A stretch of DNA of 17,254 bases from an uncultured Collinsella sp. (GCA_900544065.1 UQTR01000037.1:1-17254); one strand, 5' to 3'. Shown: positions 9,046 to 16,366, counted from the first letter of the stretch. Program-made: numbers and translations. Notes: generated by a model from the sequence alone, not told the origin.

Positions 9046-9621
9046 CTACAGCGGAGCGGCCGCCGGGGTCAGCTGCTTGATGTAGGCCCACATGCGCTGC
9101 TTAGCGGCCTTGTCGGTGAGTGCCGCCTCAAAACCGTCGAGCGCGAGCACGCGGCGACCCTGCACATGGGCGACCAAGCCGGGCTTGAGCATGGCGGTGT
9201 CGAAGTCATCGATCGCCACGAGCATATCGGCGTAGGTCTCGCGCATGGCGTCAGCCGCGTTGTTGTCGAGCAGTAGCACCGCCTCGGGGTCCAAAGCCTC
9301 AAGCGCCTCACGGAACAGCTCGCACGGCAGAGTCTCGCCCACCGCGACCGCTCCGTCACCCACGCCGGCGACGCTTGCCAGCACGCAAAAATCCTCGGGC
9401 GCGTAGCCGATGGCCCCAAGCGCCTTGCGCAACGCCGCGCCATCCGGGCCGGCGGCAAGCTCGCCACCCGAACGCTCGGCCTCGTCCAAATCGCCTTTGA
9501 CCAGCACGATCGGCGAGCACGCGTTGCCCGCGATACGCACGCCACGGACCGCAAGCGATGTGAGCTCCTGCTCGGCCGCCTGGGCGATGGCTTCTTTTTT
9601 CTGGCTTTGTGACGTGGACAT
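9046..9621 (-). CDS. Conserved hypothetical protein, possible degenerate uracil-DNA-glycosylase-like fold
   Basis: This 191-residue protein has no signal peptide or membrane segments, so it is probably cytoplasmic. The start at 9621 (MSTSQSQ) has GGAG five or six bases upstream. An in-frame ATG ten codons earlier overlaps the TATAAT promoter element and is not the start. The layout recalls family-4 uracil-DNA glycosylases: IVLVKGDLDEAERSGG near residue 40, a CELFREALEALDPEAVLLL segment near 118-136, and a C-terminal KQRMWAYIKQL like the KxxxWxxL end of that family. The cysteine ligands of the family-4 iron-sulfur cluster and the usual GExPG-type catalytic motif are not visible. If the fold is right, the enzyme activity is probably lost. 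This is a weak resemblance seen by eye; treat it as a hypothetical protein. Confidence 0.8.
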   Translation of the reverse strand: MSTSQSQKKEAIAQAAEQELTSLAVRGVRIAGNACSPIVLVKGDLDEAERSGGELAAGPDGAALRKALGAIGYAPEDFCVLASVAGVGDGAVAVGETLPCELFREALEALDPEAVLLLDNNAADAMRETYADMLVAIDDFDTAMLKPGLVAHVQGRRVLALDGFEAALTDKAAKQRMWAYIKQLTPAAAPL

Positions 9622-9649
9622 GCGCTCTCCAATCGTTTGCGTGCCCACC

Positions 9650-9655
9650 ATTATA
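9650..9655 (-). promoter_or_regulatory. -10 element TATAAT of the hypothetical gene
   Basis: Read on the minus strand this is a perfect TATAAT, about 28 bases upstream of the start at 9621, giving a short leader. No good -35 hexamer is visible 17 bases further up; the 9662-9694 inverted repeat occupies that position. Confidence 0.55.
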
Positions 9656-9661
9656 TAAAAG

Positions 9662-9694
9662 AGCCGCCTGCGAGTGGTTGCTTTGCGGGCGGCT
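9662..9694. repeat. Inverted repeat in the divergent hypothetical/trxA promoter region
   Basis: AGCCGCCTGC (9662-9671) pairs with GCGGGCGGCT (9685-9694) with one G-U pair, around a 13-base loop. On the minus strand the stem is followed by CTTTTAT, so it resembles a terminator or attenuator. It also covers the expected -35 region of the hypothetical gene and lies just upstream of a TATAAG element (9698-9703) facing trxA. Operator or attenuator roles are both possible. Confidence 0.5.
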
Positions 9695-9757
9695 GGGTAT
9701 AAGCACGGTCGTACTGAGTTTTACGCGGCCAAGCCGCGTCACATTATGGAGGTCACC

Positions 9758-10078
9758 ATGGCTGACATTAAGCAGATTACCCCCGAGAACTTCGATTCCG
9801 TCGTTAACGACAGCCTGCCCGTGCTGGTCGATTTTTGGGCACCGTGGTGCGGTCCCTGCCGCTCCCTCTCGCCCATCGTTGACGAGGTTGCCGATGAGCT
9901 GGCCGGCAAGCTGGCTGTGGCCAAGTGCAACGTCGACGACAACCAGGACCTGGCCATGAAGTTTGGCGTCATGAGCATCCCCACGCTGATTGTGTTTAAG
10001 AACGGCGAGGAGATTGACCGCTCGGTTGGCGCTCTGCCCAAGGCGAGGCTGCAGGCGCTGCTGGAGAAGCATCTGTAA
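9758..10078 (+). CDS. trxA: Thioredoxin
   Basis: This 106-residue cytoplasmic thioredoxin reduces protein disulfides using electrons from thioredoxin reductase. The redox motif WCGPC is at residues 30-34 (C31/C34), with FWAPW before it. The cis-proline is P75 in SIPTLIVF, and the C-terminal GALPKARL helix is typical. The length matches the family. The ATG at 9758 follows GGAGG with good spacing. An in-frame ATG at 9674 would add a 28-residue leader with no homology to thioredoxin and lies in the promoter region, so it is rejected. A third cysteine is at C57. The gene is followed by the terminator at 10191-10227 and appears to be monocistronic. Confidence 0.97.
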   Translation: MADIKQITPENFDSVVNDSLPVLVDFWAPWCGPCRSLSPIVDEVADELAGKLAVAKCNVDDNQDLAMKFGVMSIPTLIVFKNGEEIDRSVGALPKARLQALLEKHL

Positions 10079-10190
10079 TACGCTTGTTACTTACCCGCCG
10101 TCCATGAGCGCTTTTGCACCGCTCGCCGGACTTCTGGATGCACCGAGTGCAACCACGGATAGTATGGTAGTCACAAACAGCCCCCAGTGA

Positions 10191-10227
10191 ACGGGTGCGG
10201 GTCGCACAGACTCGTGCCCGTTTTCTT
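10191..10227 (+). terminator. Intrinsic terminator downstream of trxA
   Basis: ACGGGTGCGGGT (10191-10202) pairs with ACTCGTGCCCGT (10210-10221), giving a 12-bp stem with three G-U pairs around the loop CGCACAG, followed by TTTCTTAT. It lies 112 bases past the trxA stop. It separates trxA from the nickel/hyp genes, although it could instead end a short leader or small RNA that starts in the gap. Confidence 0.8.
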
Positions 10228-10299
10228 ATGCAGCTGCGCGCAGAGCGGGCGTAGTAAAATCTGAACCACTGAACTGCCCCATACAAAAGGAGATCTTCC

Positions 10300-10548
10300 A
10301 TGCATGACGTTGGAATGAACATGAGCCAGCTTGCCATGAGCGTCAAGCAGGTCGACGACACCATCGAGCTCGCTCACGAGTGGAGCCATCAGCTGCTGCA
10401 TGCGACCGAGAACTTTGACATGGAGCGTATTGGCGCCAAGCTCGAGGCCGCCATGGCTGCGCTGCACGAGGCACACGATGCGCTCGAGGGCTACGAGGAG
10501 GCCATCGAGGCCGACCACAACTCCGTCGGCTCTGTGAAGCTGGTGTAA
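10300..10548 (+). CDS. Small His/Met-rich helical protein encoded upstream of nikR
   Basis: I do not recognise a named family for this 82-residue protein. It has no signal peptide and no cysteines, is acidic, and is predicted by eye to be almost wholly alpha-helical, probably a two-helix hairpin with a break near 37-41. It has seven histidines (2, 26, 30, 34, 56, 59, 73) and six methionines. H26, H30 and H34 are spaced i, i+4, i+8 and would line one face of a helix; H56xxH59 lies on the second helix. AAAAGGAG precedes the ATG, with GGAG eight bases upstream. The stop is one base before the nikR start, so the two are cotranscribed and probably coupled. Metal binding or nickel handling is an inference from composition and context only. 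Confidence 0.85.
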   Translation: MHDVGMNMSQLAMSVKQVDDTIELAHEWSHQLLHATENFDMERIGAKLEAAMAALHEAHDALEGYEEAIEADHNSVGSVKLV

Positions 10549-10549
10549 C

Positions 10550-11044
10550 GTGGCCGAGCACGAGCACGCGCATGATCACGGCGCGGGTGCCGAGGCGAGC
10601 TGTCGCTGCAGTGGCTCCAGCTCCGAGCTGGTCCGCTTTTCGGTCACCGCGCCCGACGACCTGCTGCGCCGCTTTGACGAGCAGATCGCGCGCCGCGGTG
10701 ACGTGGCCAACCGCTCCGAGGCCGTGCGCGACCTGATTCGCGCCTCGATCGCCAAGGAGCAGATGCGCACGCCCGACGAGCACGTTATCGGGTCGCTCAC
10801 CATGATCTACGACCACCACACCGGCGATCTGACACGCCGCCTGGACGAGGTGCAGCACGACTACACCGACGAGATCGTCTCGACCTTGCACGTGCATCTG
10901 GACCACCACAACTGTCTGGAGATTCTGGCGCTCAAGGGTCGCGGCGAGCGCGTCTACGAGCTGGCCGACCGCCTGCTGGGCCTGCGCGGCGTTAAGCACG
11001 GCGAGCTCACGTGTGCCGCCACCGGACAAAGCCTAGGACTGTAG
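10550..11044 (+). CDS. nikR: Nickel-responsive transcriptional repressor NikR
   Basis: This is a ribbon-helix-helix regulator of 164 residues that represses nickel uptake or related genes when nickel is bound. The N-terminal RHH domain is at about 26-70 (LVRFSVTAPDDLLRRFD...NRSEAVRDLIR). The C-terminal ACT-like nickel domain carries all four ligands of E. coli NikR (H76, H87, H89, C95) as H103, H114, H116 and C122, within STLHVHLDHHNCLE. The GTG start lies one base after the preceding stop and has no clear Shine-Dalgarno, so it probably relies on translational coupling. The protein is longer than E. coli NikR because of an N-terminal extension with HEHAHDHG and CRC, which could form an extra metal site. 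No GTATGA-N16-TCATAC operator is visible in the window. Confidence 0.96.
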   Translation: MAEHEHAHDHGAGAEASCRCSGSSSELVRFSVTAPDDLLRRFDEQIARRGDVANRSEAVRDLIRASIAKEQMRTPDEHVIGSLTMIYDHHTGDLTRRLDEVQHDYTDEIVSTLHVHLDHHNCLEILALKGRGERVYELADRLLGLRGVKHGELTCAATGQSLGL

Positions 11045-11067
11045 CGGGGTTTCCCGCAGCGCACCTG

Positions 11068-11138
11068 CCAAAAAGGGACAGGTTTATTTTGGCAGGTTTA
11101 GATGTTTTACCTACCAAAATAAACCTGTCCCTTTTTGG
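11068..11138. repeat. Perfect 25-bp inverted repeat between nikR and hypF (possible REP/MITE-like element)
   Basis: The arms 11068-11092 and 11114-11138 are exact reverse complements over 25 bp, around a 21-base centre that adds an AGGT/ACCT pairing after one mismatch. The arm begins CCAAAAAGGGACAGG and ends TTTATTTTGG. It is far more AT-rich than its surroundings. It could act as a bidirectional terminator after nikR. Its form, with a GGGACAG core and long perfect arms, is that of a dispersed palindromic element mobilised in trans. Confidence 0.9.
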
Positions 11139-11162
11139 TCGGTTTTGATGAGGGAGAGCCGC

Positions 11163-13619
11163 ATGCGGCATGTGCATATTCATGTGACGGGCATCGTACA
11201 GGGCGTTGGCATGCGGCCGTTTGTGTATCGCGAGGCCATGGCGCATGGCATTTGCGGATGGGTGCTCAACGCGGGCGACGGCGTGCATATCGAAGCGCAT
11301 GCTCTGGCCGGTGCGCTCGATGCTTTTGTTGCCGCGCTTTCCGAGCATGCGCCTGCGGCAGCCCGCGTAGAGCATGTCGAGGTTGTGGACCTGGCAGCCA
11401 ACGGTTGGGATGCCGCCAATGAAGAGGGTTTTCGCATCGTAGCATCGCAGGACCAGACCGCGCACACGACGCTCGTCTCGCCCGATATCGCCATCTGCGA
11501 CGATTGCCTGCGCGAGCTGTTTGATCCCGCCGACCGACGCTATCACTACCCCTTTATCAACTGCACTAACTGCGGCCCACGCTTTACCATCATCCGATCG
11601 CTGCCTTATGACCGAGCGGCAACCTCGATGGACCGTTTTCCCATGTGCCCCGAGTGTGCCGCGGAGTATGCCAATCCGCTCGACCGTCGCTTTCACGCGC
11701 AGCCCGATGCCTGCTTTGATTGCGGGCCGCATATCATGTGGCGCGAAGCGAGCGTGGGCGATGAGCCGGGCGAAGCCGCCGCGCCGCTGGCCGTCGGCAC
11801 CACGCGCGAGACCAGCGACGCCATTATCGACCGCTGTGTTGAGCTGCTGGCCAACGGCGGTATCGTCGCTATCAAGGGACTGGGCGGATTTCACTTGGCA
11901 TGCGACGCCTCCAACGAGCAGGCGGTAGCCGAGCTTCGCCGCCGCAAACGCCGCAGCAACAAGCCGCTTGCCGTTATGGTGCGCGACCTTGCCGACGTTG
12001 AACGCCTGTGCCATGTCAGCGACGTTGAGCGCGGCTTGCTGGCCGGCAGTATTCGCCCCATCGTGCTGCTGCGCCGACGTGCCGTTTGCGAGAGCGGCGG
12101 TTCCCCCGACACCCTCGCGCTCGCACCGTCCGTCGCGCACGACCTTCCCGAGCTCGGTGTTATGCTCCCCTACACCCCGCTTCAGCATCTGTTGCTTGCC
12201 GCGGCAGAAGCCTGCGGTATGCACGCGCTCGTCATGACCAGCGGAAACCTGAGCGAAGAGCCCATCGAGACCGACGACGACCTTGCCTGGGAACACCTCG
12301 TCGCCGCCGGCATCGCCGATGCGTTGCTCGGCAACGACCGCGCGATCCTCTCGCGCTACGACGACTCTGTAGTGCGCGTGGTCGACGGCGCCGTTATGCC
12401 CGTGCGCCGCGCTCGCGGATATGCACCCCAGCCGCTGCCGTTGCCGGCGCTCGACGGCGCTCCGTCCTGCGTGCTCGCCTGTGGGCCACAACAAAAGGCC
12501 ACGATTGCGCTCACGCGTGAAGGGGCGAACGGCGAGGCAACCTGTTTTGTGTCGCAGCATATCGGCGATGTTGAAAACGGCGGGACCTTCGATGCCTGGA
12601 ACGCCGCGCGCACGCGCTTGGAAGATCTCTTTGACTTGGCGCCCGCCGCCTTAGCCTGCGATGTACATCCCAACTATCTATCGAGCCAGTGGGCGCGCGA
12701 GCAGGCGCGAAAATGCAATCTGCCGCTCGTCGAGGTGCAGCACCATCATGCGCATATCGCGAGCGTAATGGCCGAGGCTATCGCCGCGGGCCAGCTTACA
12801 ACCGACGAGCGCGTCCTTGGCATCGCCTTTGACGGCACCGGCGCCGGTACCGATGGGACCATTTGGGGCGGCGAGTTTCTTGTTGCCAGCCTTGGCGGCT
12901 TTGAGCGCGCCGCGCATTTGCGCACCTGGGCGCTCCCCGGCGGGGCGGCCTCCGTGCGCGACGCCCGCCGCAACGCCTTTGCCCTGCTCAGTGAGCTCGG
13001 CCTGCTCGAGCACCCAGGCGCCGCTCGGCTTTTGGACAGCCTCGACGAGCAAACGCGCAGCGTGACAGCCACCATGATTGAGCGCGGCATCAACAGCCCG
13101 CGTACTAGCAGCATGGGGCGTCTCTTTGATGCCGCGGCAGCAATTCTTGGCATCTGCGACAAGGCAACCTACGAGGGCGAACCCGCCATAGAATTCGAAG
13201 CCGCCGCCTGGCGCGCGCTCGGCGGTAAGCCCGTTCGTCTCGACGGCAATCATACAGGCGTATTCACGTCTGCCGACGACTCCCCCACCTTGGACCCCCA
13301 ACCGCTCATCGAAGCTCTTCTGAATGGAATCGAGGCAGGCGCGCCGGCCGACAGGCTCGCCCTCGGGTTTCACATCGCCATTACGCACGCTACGACCCAC
13401 GTCGCGTGCGAGATCTGTGAGCGCGAAGGCCTCGATACCGTCGCGCTTTCGGGCGGCGTGTTCATGAACCGACTCCTGCTTCAGTTCCTCACCCGCGAGC
13501 TCAAAAGCACAGGCCTTACTGTCCTTGTCCCCCACACCGCACCCGTCAATGACGGCTGCATCGCCTACGGTCAGGCGGCGGTCGCAAGCGCTCGTCTTGC
13601 GCAGACAACATCGCGATAG
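11163..13619 (+). CDS. hypF: Carbamoyltransferase HypF, [NiFe]-hydrogenase maturation
   Basis: HypF uses carbamoyl phosphate and ATP to carbamoylate the C-terminal cysteine of HypE, the first step in making the cyanide ligands of the [NiFe] site. The 818 residues show the full domain order. An acylphosphatase domain (1-90) has GIVQGVGMRPFV, R18 and N36. Two zinc fingers follow: C112xxC115-x18-C134xxC137 and C162xxC165-x18-C184xxC187. A YrdC-like domain (about 220-420) has GLGGFHLACDA and RRRKRRSNKPLAVM. The Kae1-like C-terminal domain has HHHAHIASVMAE near 526, GTGAGTDGTIWGGEF, and SGGVFMNRLL near 762. The ATG at 11163 has AGGGAG six bases upstream; the in-frame ATG at 11148 overlaps that site and is disfavoured. 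A 131-bp gap separates it from hypC. Confidence 0.97.
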   Translation: MRHVHIHVTGIVQGVGMRPFVYREAMAHGICGWVLNAGDGVHIEAHALAGALDAFVAALSEHAPAAARVEHVEVVDLAANGWDAANEEGFRIVASQDQTAHTTLVSPDIAICDDCLRELFDPADRRYHYPFINCTNCGPRFTIIRSLPYDRAATSMDRFPMCPECAAEYANPLDRRFHAQPDACFDCGPHIMWREASVGDEPGEAAAPLAVGTTRETSDAIIDRCVELLANGGIVAIKGLGGFHLACDASNEQAVAELRRRKRRSNKPLAVMVRDLADVERLCHVSDVERGLLAGSIRPIVLLRRRAVCESGGSPDTLALAPSVAHDLPELGVMLPYTPLQHLLLAAAEACGMHALVMTSGNLSEEPIETDDDLAWEHLVAAGIADALLGNDRAILSRYDDSVVRVVDGAVMPVRRARGYAPQPLPLPALDGAPSCVLACGPQQKATIALTREGANGEATCFVSQHIGDVENGGTFDAWNAARTRLEDLFDLAPAALACDVHPNYLSSQWAREQARKCNLPLVEVQHHHAHIASVMAEAIAAGQLTTDERVLGIAFDGTGAGTDGTIWGGEFLVASLGGFERAAHLRTWALPGGAASVRDARRNAFALLSELGLLEHPGAARLLDSLDEQTRSVTATMIERGINSPRTSSMGRLFDAAAAILGICDKATYEGEPAIEFEAAAWRALGGKPVRLDGNHTGVFTSADDSPTLDPQPLIEALLNGIEAGAPADRLALGFHIAITHATTHVACEICEREGLDTVALSGGVFMNRLLLQFLTRELKSTGLTVLVPHTAPVNDGCIAYGQAAVASARLAQTTSR

Positions 13620-13750
13620 GCTGTTTTGCCAGCCTGCGCGCCGCCGTCTCACAGGTGTAACGCGTTTGCTCGTGACTCCCGCGAGCGCTACCATCAACTG
13701 ATGGGTAATTAGGCGCCTATCCAGCGCAAAACGTATAAAAGGGGAACATT
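13620..13750 (+). promoter_or_regulatory. hypF-hypC spacer with palindrome and hairpins
   Basis: AGGCTG/CAGCCT (13618-13635) forms a small hairpin overlapping the hypF stop, with no U-tract. A perfect 10-bp palindrome, TAGGCGCCTA, is at 13710-13719, and a TATAAA lies at 13734-13739 just ahead of the AAAAGGGG ribosome site of hypC. The gap is large for a tight operon, so hypCDE may have its own promoter. None of these is a confirmed promoter. Confidence 0.35.
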
Positions 13751-14011
13751 ATGTGCCTTGCCGTTCCCGGTAAAGTGGTCAAACGCGACGACGACCTTAA
13801 GGCGACCGTCGACATGATGGGCATCGAGCGCCCCGTTTCGCTGCGCCTCGTGCCGACGGCACAGGTAGGCGACTATATTCTCGTGCACGCCGGCTTTGGC
13901 ATTCAGATTGTCGACGAGCAGGAAGCCCAAGAGACACTCGAGCTCGTCAATACCATGACCGAGCTGGCCGAAGAGGACCAGCTCGCCACCAACCCGGCGG
14001 AGGCATACTAG
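13751..14011 (+). CDS. hypC: Hydrogenase maturation chaperone HypC
   Basis: HypC is a small chaperone that, with HypD, carries the Fe(CN)2CO unit and delivers it to the hydrogenase large subunit. The 86-residue protein begins MCLAVPGKV, the family signature in which the N-terminal Cys (C2, after Met removal) is the iron and large-subunit contact. The central GDYILVHAGFGIQIVDEQEA segment completes the OB-like barrel. AAAAGGGG precedes the ATG. The stop overlaps the GTG start of hypD in TAGTG, so the two are translationally coupled. Confidence 0.97.
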   Translation: MCLAVPGKVVKRDDDLKATVDMMGIERPVSLRLVPTAQVGDYILVHAGFGIQIVDEQEAQETLELVNTMTELAEEDQLATNPAEAY

Positions 14012-15123
14012 TGGCGGCGGCGCAGCCGGTTCGCTCCGGTATCGACTTTTCGGCATTTCGCGACCCCAGGCTGGCTCGCGAGCTCATCGATCGCATTCAT
14101 GAGCTTGTCGGCAACCGCAGCATCAACCTTATGGAAGTCTGCGGCACGCATACCGTGAGCATCGGGCGCTATGGCTTTCGCTCCATTATGCCTGCCGGGC
14201 TCAAACTGCTGAGCGGTCCGGGTTGCCCCGTCTGCGTTACCGCCAACCGCGATATCGACCATGCAATCGCGCTCGCCAAGATGGACGGCGCCATCATCAC
14301 CACCTTTGGCGACATGATGCGCGTGCCCGGATCGTCCACCTCGCTCGCTGCGCAAAAGGCGGCAGGACGCGACATCCGCATCGTCTACTCCCCGCTCGAT
14401 GCACTCGATATCGCCGAACACAACCCCGATCGCCCGGTCATCTTTATGGGCGTCGGCTTTGAGACCACGACGCCCACCATCGCCGCCGCCATTTTGGAGG
14501 CCGATGCACGCGGACTCCAGAACTTCTCGGTCTATTGCGCCCACAAGACCACGCCGCCGGCGCTGCGCGCGATCTCCAACGACCCCGAGACGACCATCGA
14601 CGGCTTTATCCTGCCGGGCCACGTCGCCACCATCACGGGCCTGGCGCCCTTTAGCTTTTTGGTCGACGAGTTCAATACCCCGGGTGTGGTCACGGGATTT
14701 CAACCGGTCGATATCCTGCAGGGCATCTGCATGCTGGTCCAGATGGTTGTCGAGAACAGGCCGGCGATCGACAACGCCTACCGCCGTGGCGTCAACGCAG
14801 ACGGCAACCCCGTGGCGCGCCAGCTGGTCGAGCAGGTGTTTGAGCCATGCGACACCACGTGGCGCGGGCTGGGGCCGATTGCCAACTCGGGCCTTTCCAT
14901 CCGCCCCGAGTTCTCGCGCTTTGATGCCCGCACTCGCTTTGACGTGCCCGTTGAGACGACGGTCGAGCCGCGTGGGTGCCGCTGCGGCGACGTGCTGCGC
15001 GGGGCCATTACGCCGAGCGACTGCCCTCTGTTCGGCCAAGCTTGTACACCCGAGCATCCCGTCGGCCCCTGCATGGTGAGTTCCGAGGGCAGCTGTGCAG
15101 CATATTTCCGCTACCGAGGCTAA
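14011..15123 (+). CDS. hypD: Hydrogenase maturation iron-sulfur protein HypD
   Basis: HypD is the redox-active [4Fe-4S] scaffold on which, with HypC, the iron receives its CN and CO ligands. The 370 residues include MEVCGTHT (C44), GPGCPVCVT (C72/C75), the TTFGDMMRVPGS loop, and a C-terminal cysteine cluster (GCRCGDVLRG, SDCPLFGQAC, VGPCMVSSEGSC) that holds the cluster. Length matches the family. The start is GTG at 14011, with GGAGG at 13999-14003. It overlaps the hypC stop. hypE follows after 84 bp. Confidence 0.97.
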   Translation: MAAAQPVRSGIDFSAFRDPRLARELIDRIHELVGNRSINLMEVCGTHTVSIGRYGFRSIMPAGLKLLSGPGCPVCVTANRDIDHAIALAKMDGAIITTFGDMMRVPGSSTSLAAQKAAGRDIRIVYSPLDALDIAEHNPDRPVIFMGVGFETTTPTIAAAILEADARGLQNFSVYCAHKTTPPALRAISNDPETTIDGFILPGHVATITGLAPFSFLVDEFNTPGVVTGFQPVDILQGICMLVQMVVENRPAIDNAYRRGVNADGNPVARQLVEQVFEPCDTTWRGLGPIANSGLSIRPEFSRFDARTRFDVPVETTVEPRGCRCGDVLRGAITPSDCPLFGQACTPEHPVGPCMVSSEGSCAAYFRYRG

Positions 15124-15207
15124 TGGGTTCCGCCGCTCTAACGAACGGCGGGCCGGTCGACGCTGTACCTCACCCATATAATTCCGTCCTCGATTGGAGT
15201 TTTCGAT
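15124..15207 (+). promoter_or_regulatory. hypD-hypE spacer: hairpin and possible internal promoter
   Basis: CCGCCG (15130-15135) pairs with CGGCGG (15146-15151) around a 10-base loop. A perfect TATAAT is at 15177-15182, 26 bases before the hypE ATG, and GGAG lies eight bases before that ATG. There is no convincing -35 hexamer. An internal promoter for hypE and the following gene is possible. Confidence 0.35.
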
Positions 15208-16242
15208 ATGTCCCGTACTGCCACCGATAGCACTGTCCTGTTGGGCCACGGCTCTGGCGGTCAGATGATGAAGCGCATCATCGATGAGGTCTTTCTGGAT
15301 GCCTTTGGGTCGCCCGAGCTGCTCGAAGGCAACGACGCCGGCGTGGCCGCGCTGCCCGCGAGCGGGCGCATCGCCATGTCGACCGACAGCTTTGTAGTCT
15401 CGCCGCAGTTCTTCCCCGGTGGCAATATCGGCCGCCTCGCCGTGTGCGGAACCGTCAACGACGTCGCGACCTCGGGCGCCAACGTGCGCTACCTATCGTG
15501 TGGCTTTATCCTCGAAGAGGGCTATCCCATGGATAAGCTCCGCCAGATTGTGCAGACGATGGCCGAAACGGCGCGTGAGGCGGGCGTGTCCATAATCACG
15601 GGCGACACCAAGGTGGTCGAGCGCGGCGGGGCCGACGGCGTCTATATCAATACCGCCGGCGTGGGCGAGGTTCCCACGGGCATGGCGCTCAGCGGCGCCA
15701 ACTGCCAGCCCGGCGACGTCATCCTGGTGTCGGGCACACTGGGCGACCACGGCATCGCCATCATGAGCCAGCGCGAGGGCTTGGCGTTTTCGAGCACGAT
15801 TGAAAGCGACGCCGCGCCGCTCAACCACCTGATTGCCGACGTTTTGGCCGCAGCGCCCGACACGCGTTGCTTTCGCGACCCCACGCGCGGTGGTCTGGCG
15901 TCCACACTCAACGAGTTTGCCCAGGCCAGCGGTGTTGCCATGGAGGTCGACGAGGATGCCGTGCCCGTGCGTCCCGACGTGCAGGCCGCCTGCGAGATGC
16001 TCGGCTACGATGTGCTGCAGGTGGCAAACGAGGGCAAGATGGTTGCCGTCGTGCCGGCCGAGCAGGCCGATGCCGCGCTGAGCGCCATGCGCGCCGCCCG
16101 CTACGGCGAGAATGCCGCCGTCATCGGTCGCGTGCTGCCGCTTGCCGAAGACGCCCGCCCCGCCGTGCGCGTGCGCACCGGCTGGGGCTCGACTCGTATC
16201 CTCGACATGCTCGTGGGAGAGCAGCTGCCGAGAATTTGCTAG
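15208..16242 (+). CDS. hypE: Thiocarbamate-dehydrating enzyme HypE
   Basis: HypE dehydrates the thiocarboxamide formed by HypF on its own C-terminal cysteine, using ATP, to a thiocyanate that supplies cyanide to the HypCD-bound iron. The 344-residue protein is of the PurM/SelD-like fold. GHGSGGQ is at 13-19, GNDAGV with D43, STDSF with D60, and CGTVNDVA with N84/D85. A FRDPTRGGLAS motif begins the second half. It ends in the diagnostic PRIC, with modified C344 as the last residue. It follows hypD in the same orientation. Confidence 0.97.
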   Translation: MSRTATDSTVLLGHGSGGQMMKRIIDEVFLDAFGSPELLEGNDAGVAALPASGRIAMSTDSFVVSPQFFPGGNIGRLAVCGTVNDVATSGANVRYLSCGFILEEGYPMDKLRQIVQTMAETAREAGVSIITGDTKVVERGGADGVYINTAGVGEVPTGMALSGANCQPGDVILVSGTLGDHGIAIMSQREGLAFSSTIESDAAPLNHLIADVLAAAPDTRCFRDPTRGGLASTLNEFAQASGVAMEVDEDAVPVRPDVQAACEMLGYDVLQVANEGKMVAVVPAEQADAALSAMRAARYGENAAVIGRVLPLAEDARPAVRVRTGWGSTRILDMLVGEQLPRIC

Positions 16243-16366
16243 GGCGGAACCGCACGGTCGGCGCGATGCGGCTTGATATCCCTGGAGATATTCAGATTCC
16301 AAGCTCGCCCAACGCGGAAGCCCAGTATTATGAGGTGCGTTTTTAAAGCCAATGACGGGAGCTTTC

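Noticed and set aside
9622..9651. Ten-codon longer start for the minus-strand hypothetical gene
   Set aside because: That ATG overlaps the TATAAT element. The downstream ATG has a GGAG site at proper spacing.
9674..9757. N-terminal extension of trxA from an upstream in-frame ATG
   Set aside because: The extra 28 residues are not thioredoxin-like and overlap promoter and hairpin sequence, while the ATG at 9758 has a GGAGG site and gives the usual length.
10162..10284. GTATGG (10162-10167) and CCATAC (10279-10284) as a NikR operator
   Set aside because: The half-sites are imperfect and separated by 111 bp instead of the 16 bp of the E. coli operator.
16266..16346. 26-codon plus-strand frame between hypE and the HAD gene (starting MRLDIPGD)
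   Set aside because: It has no ribosome site at useful spacing and no recognisable family. It is not excluded, but there is too little evidence to call a gene.
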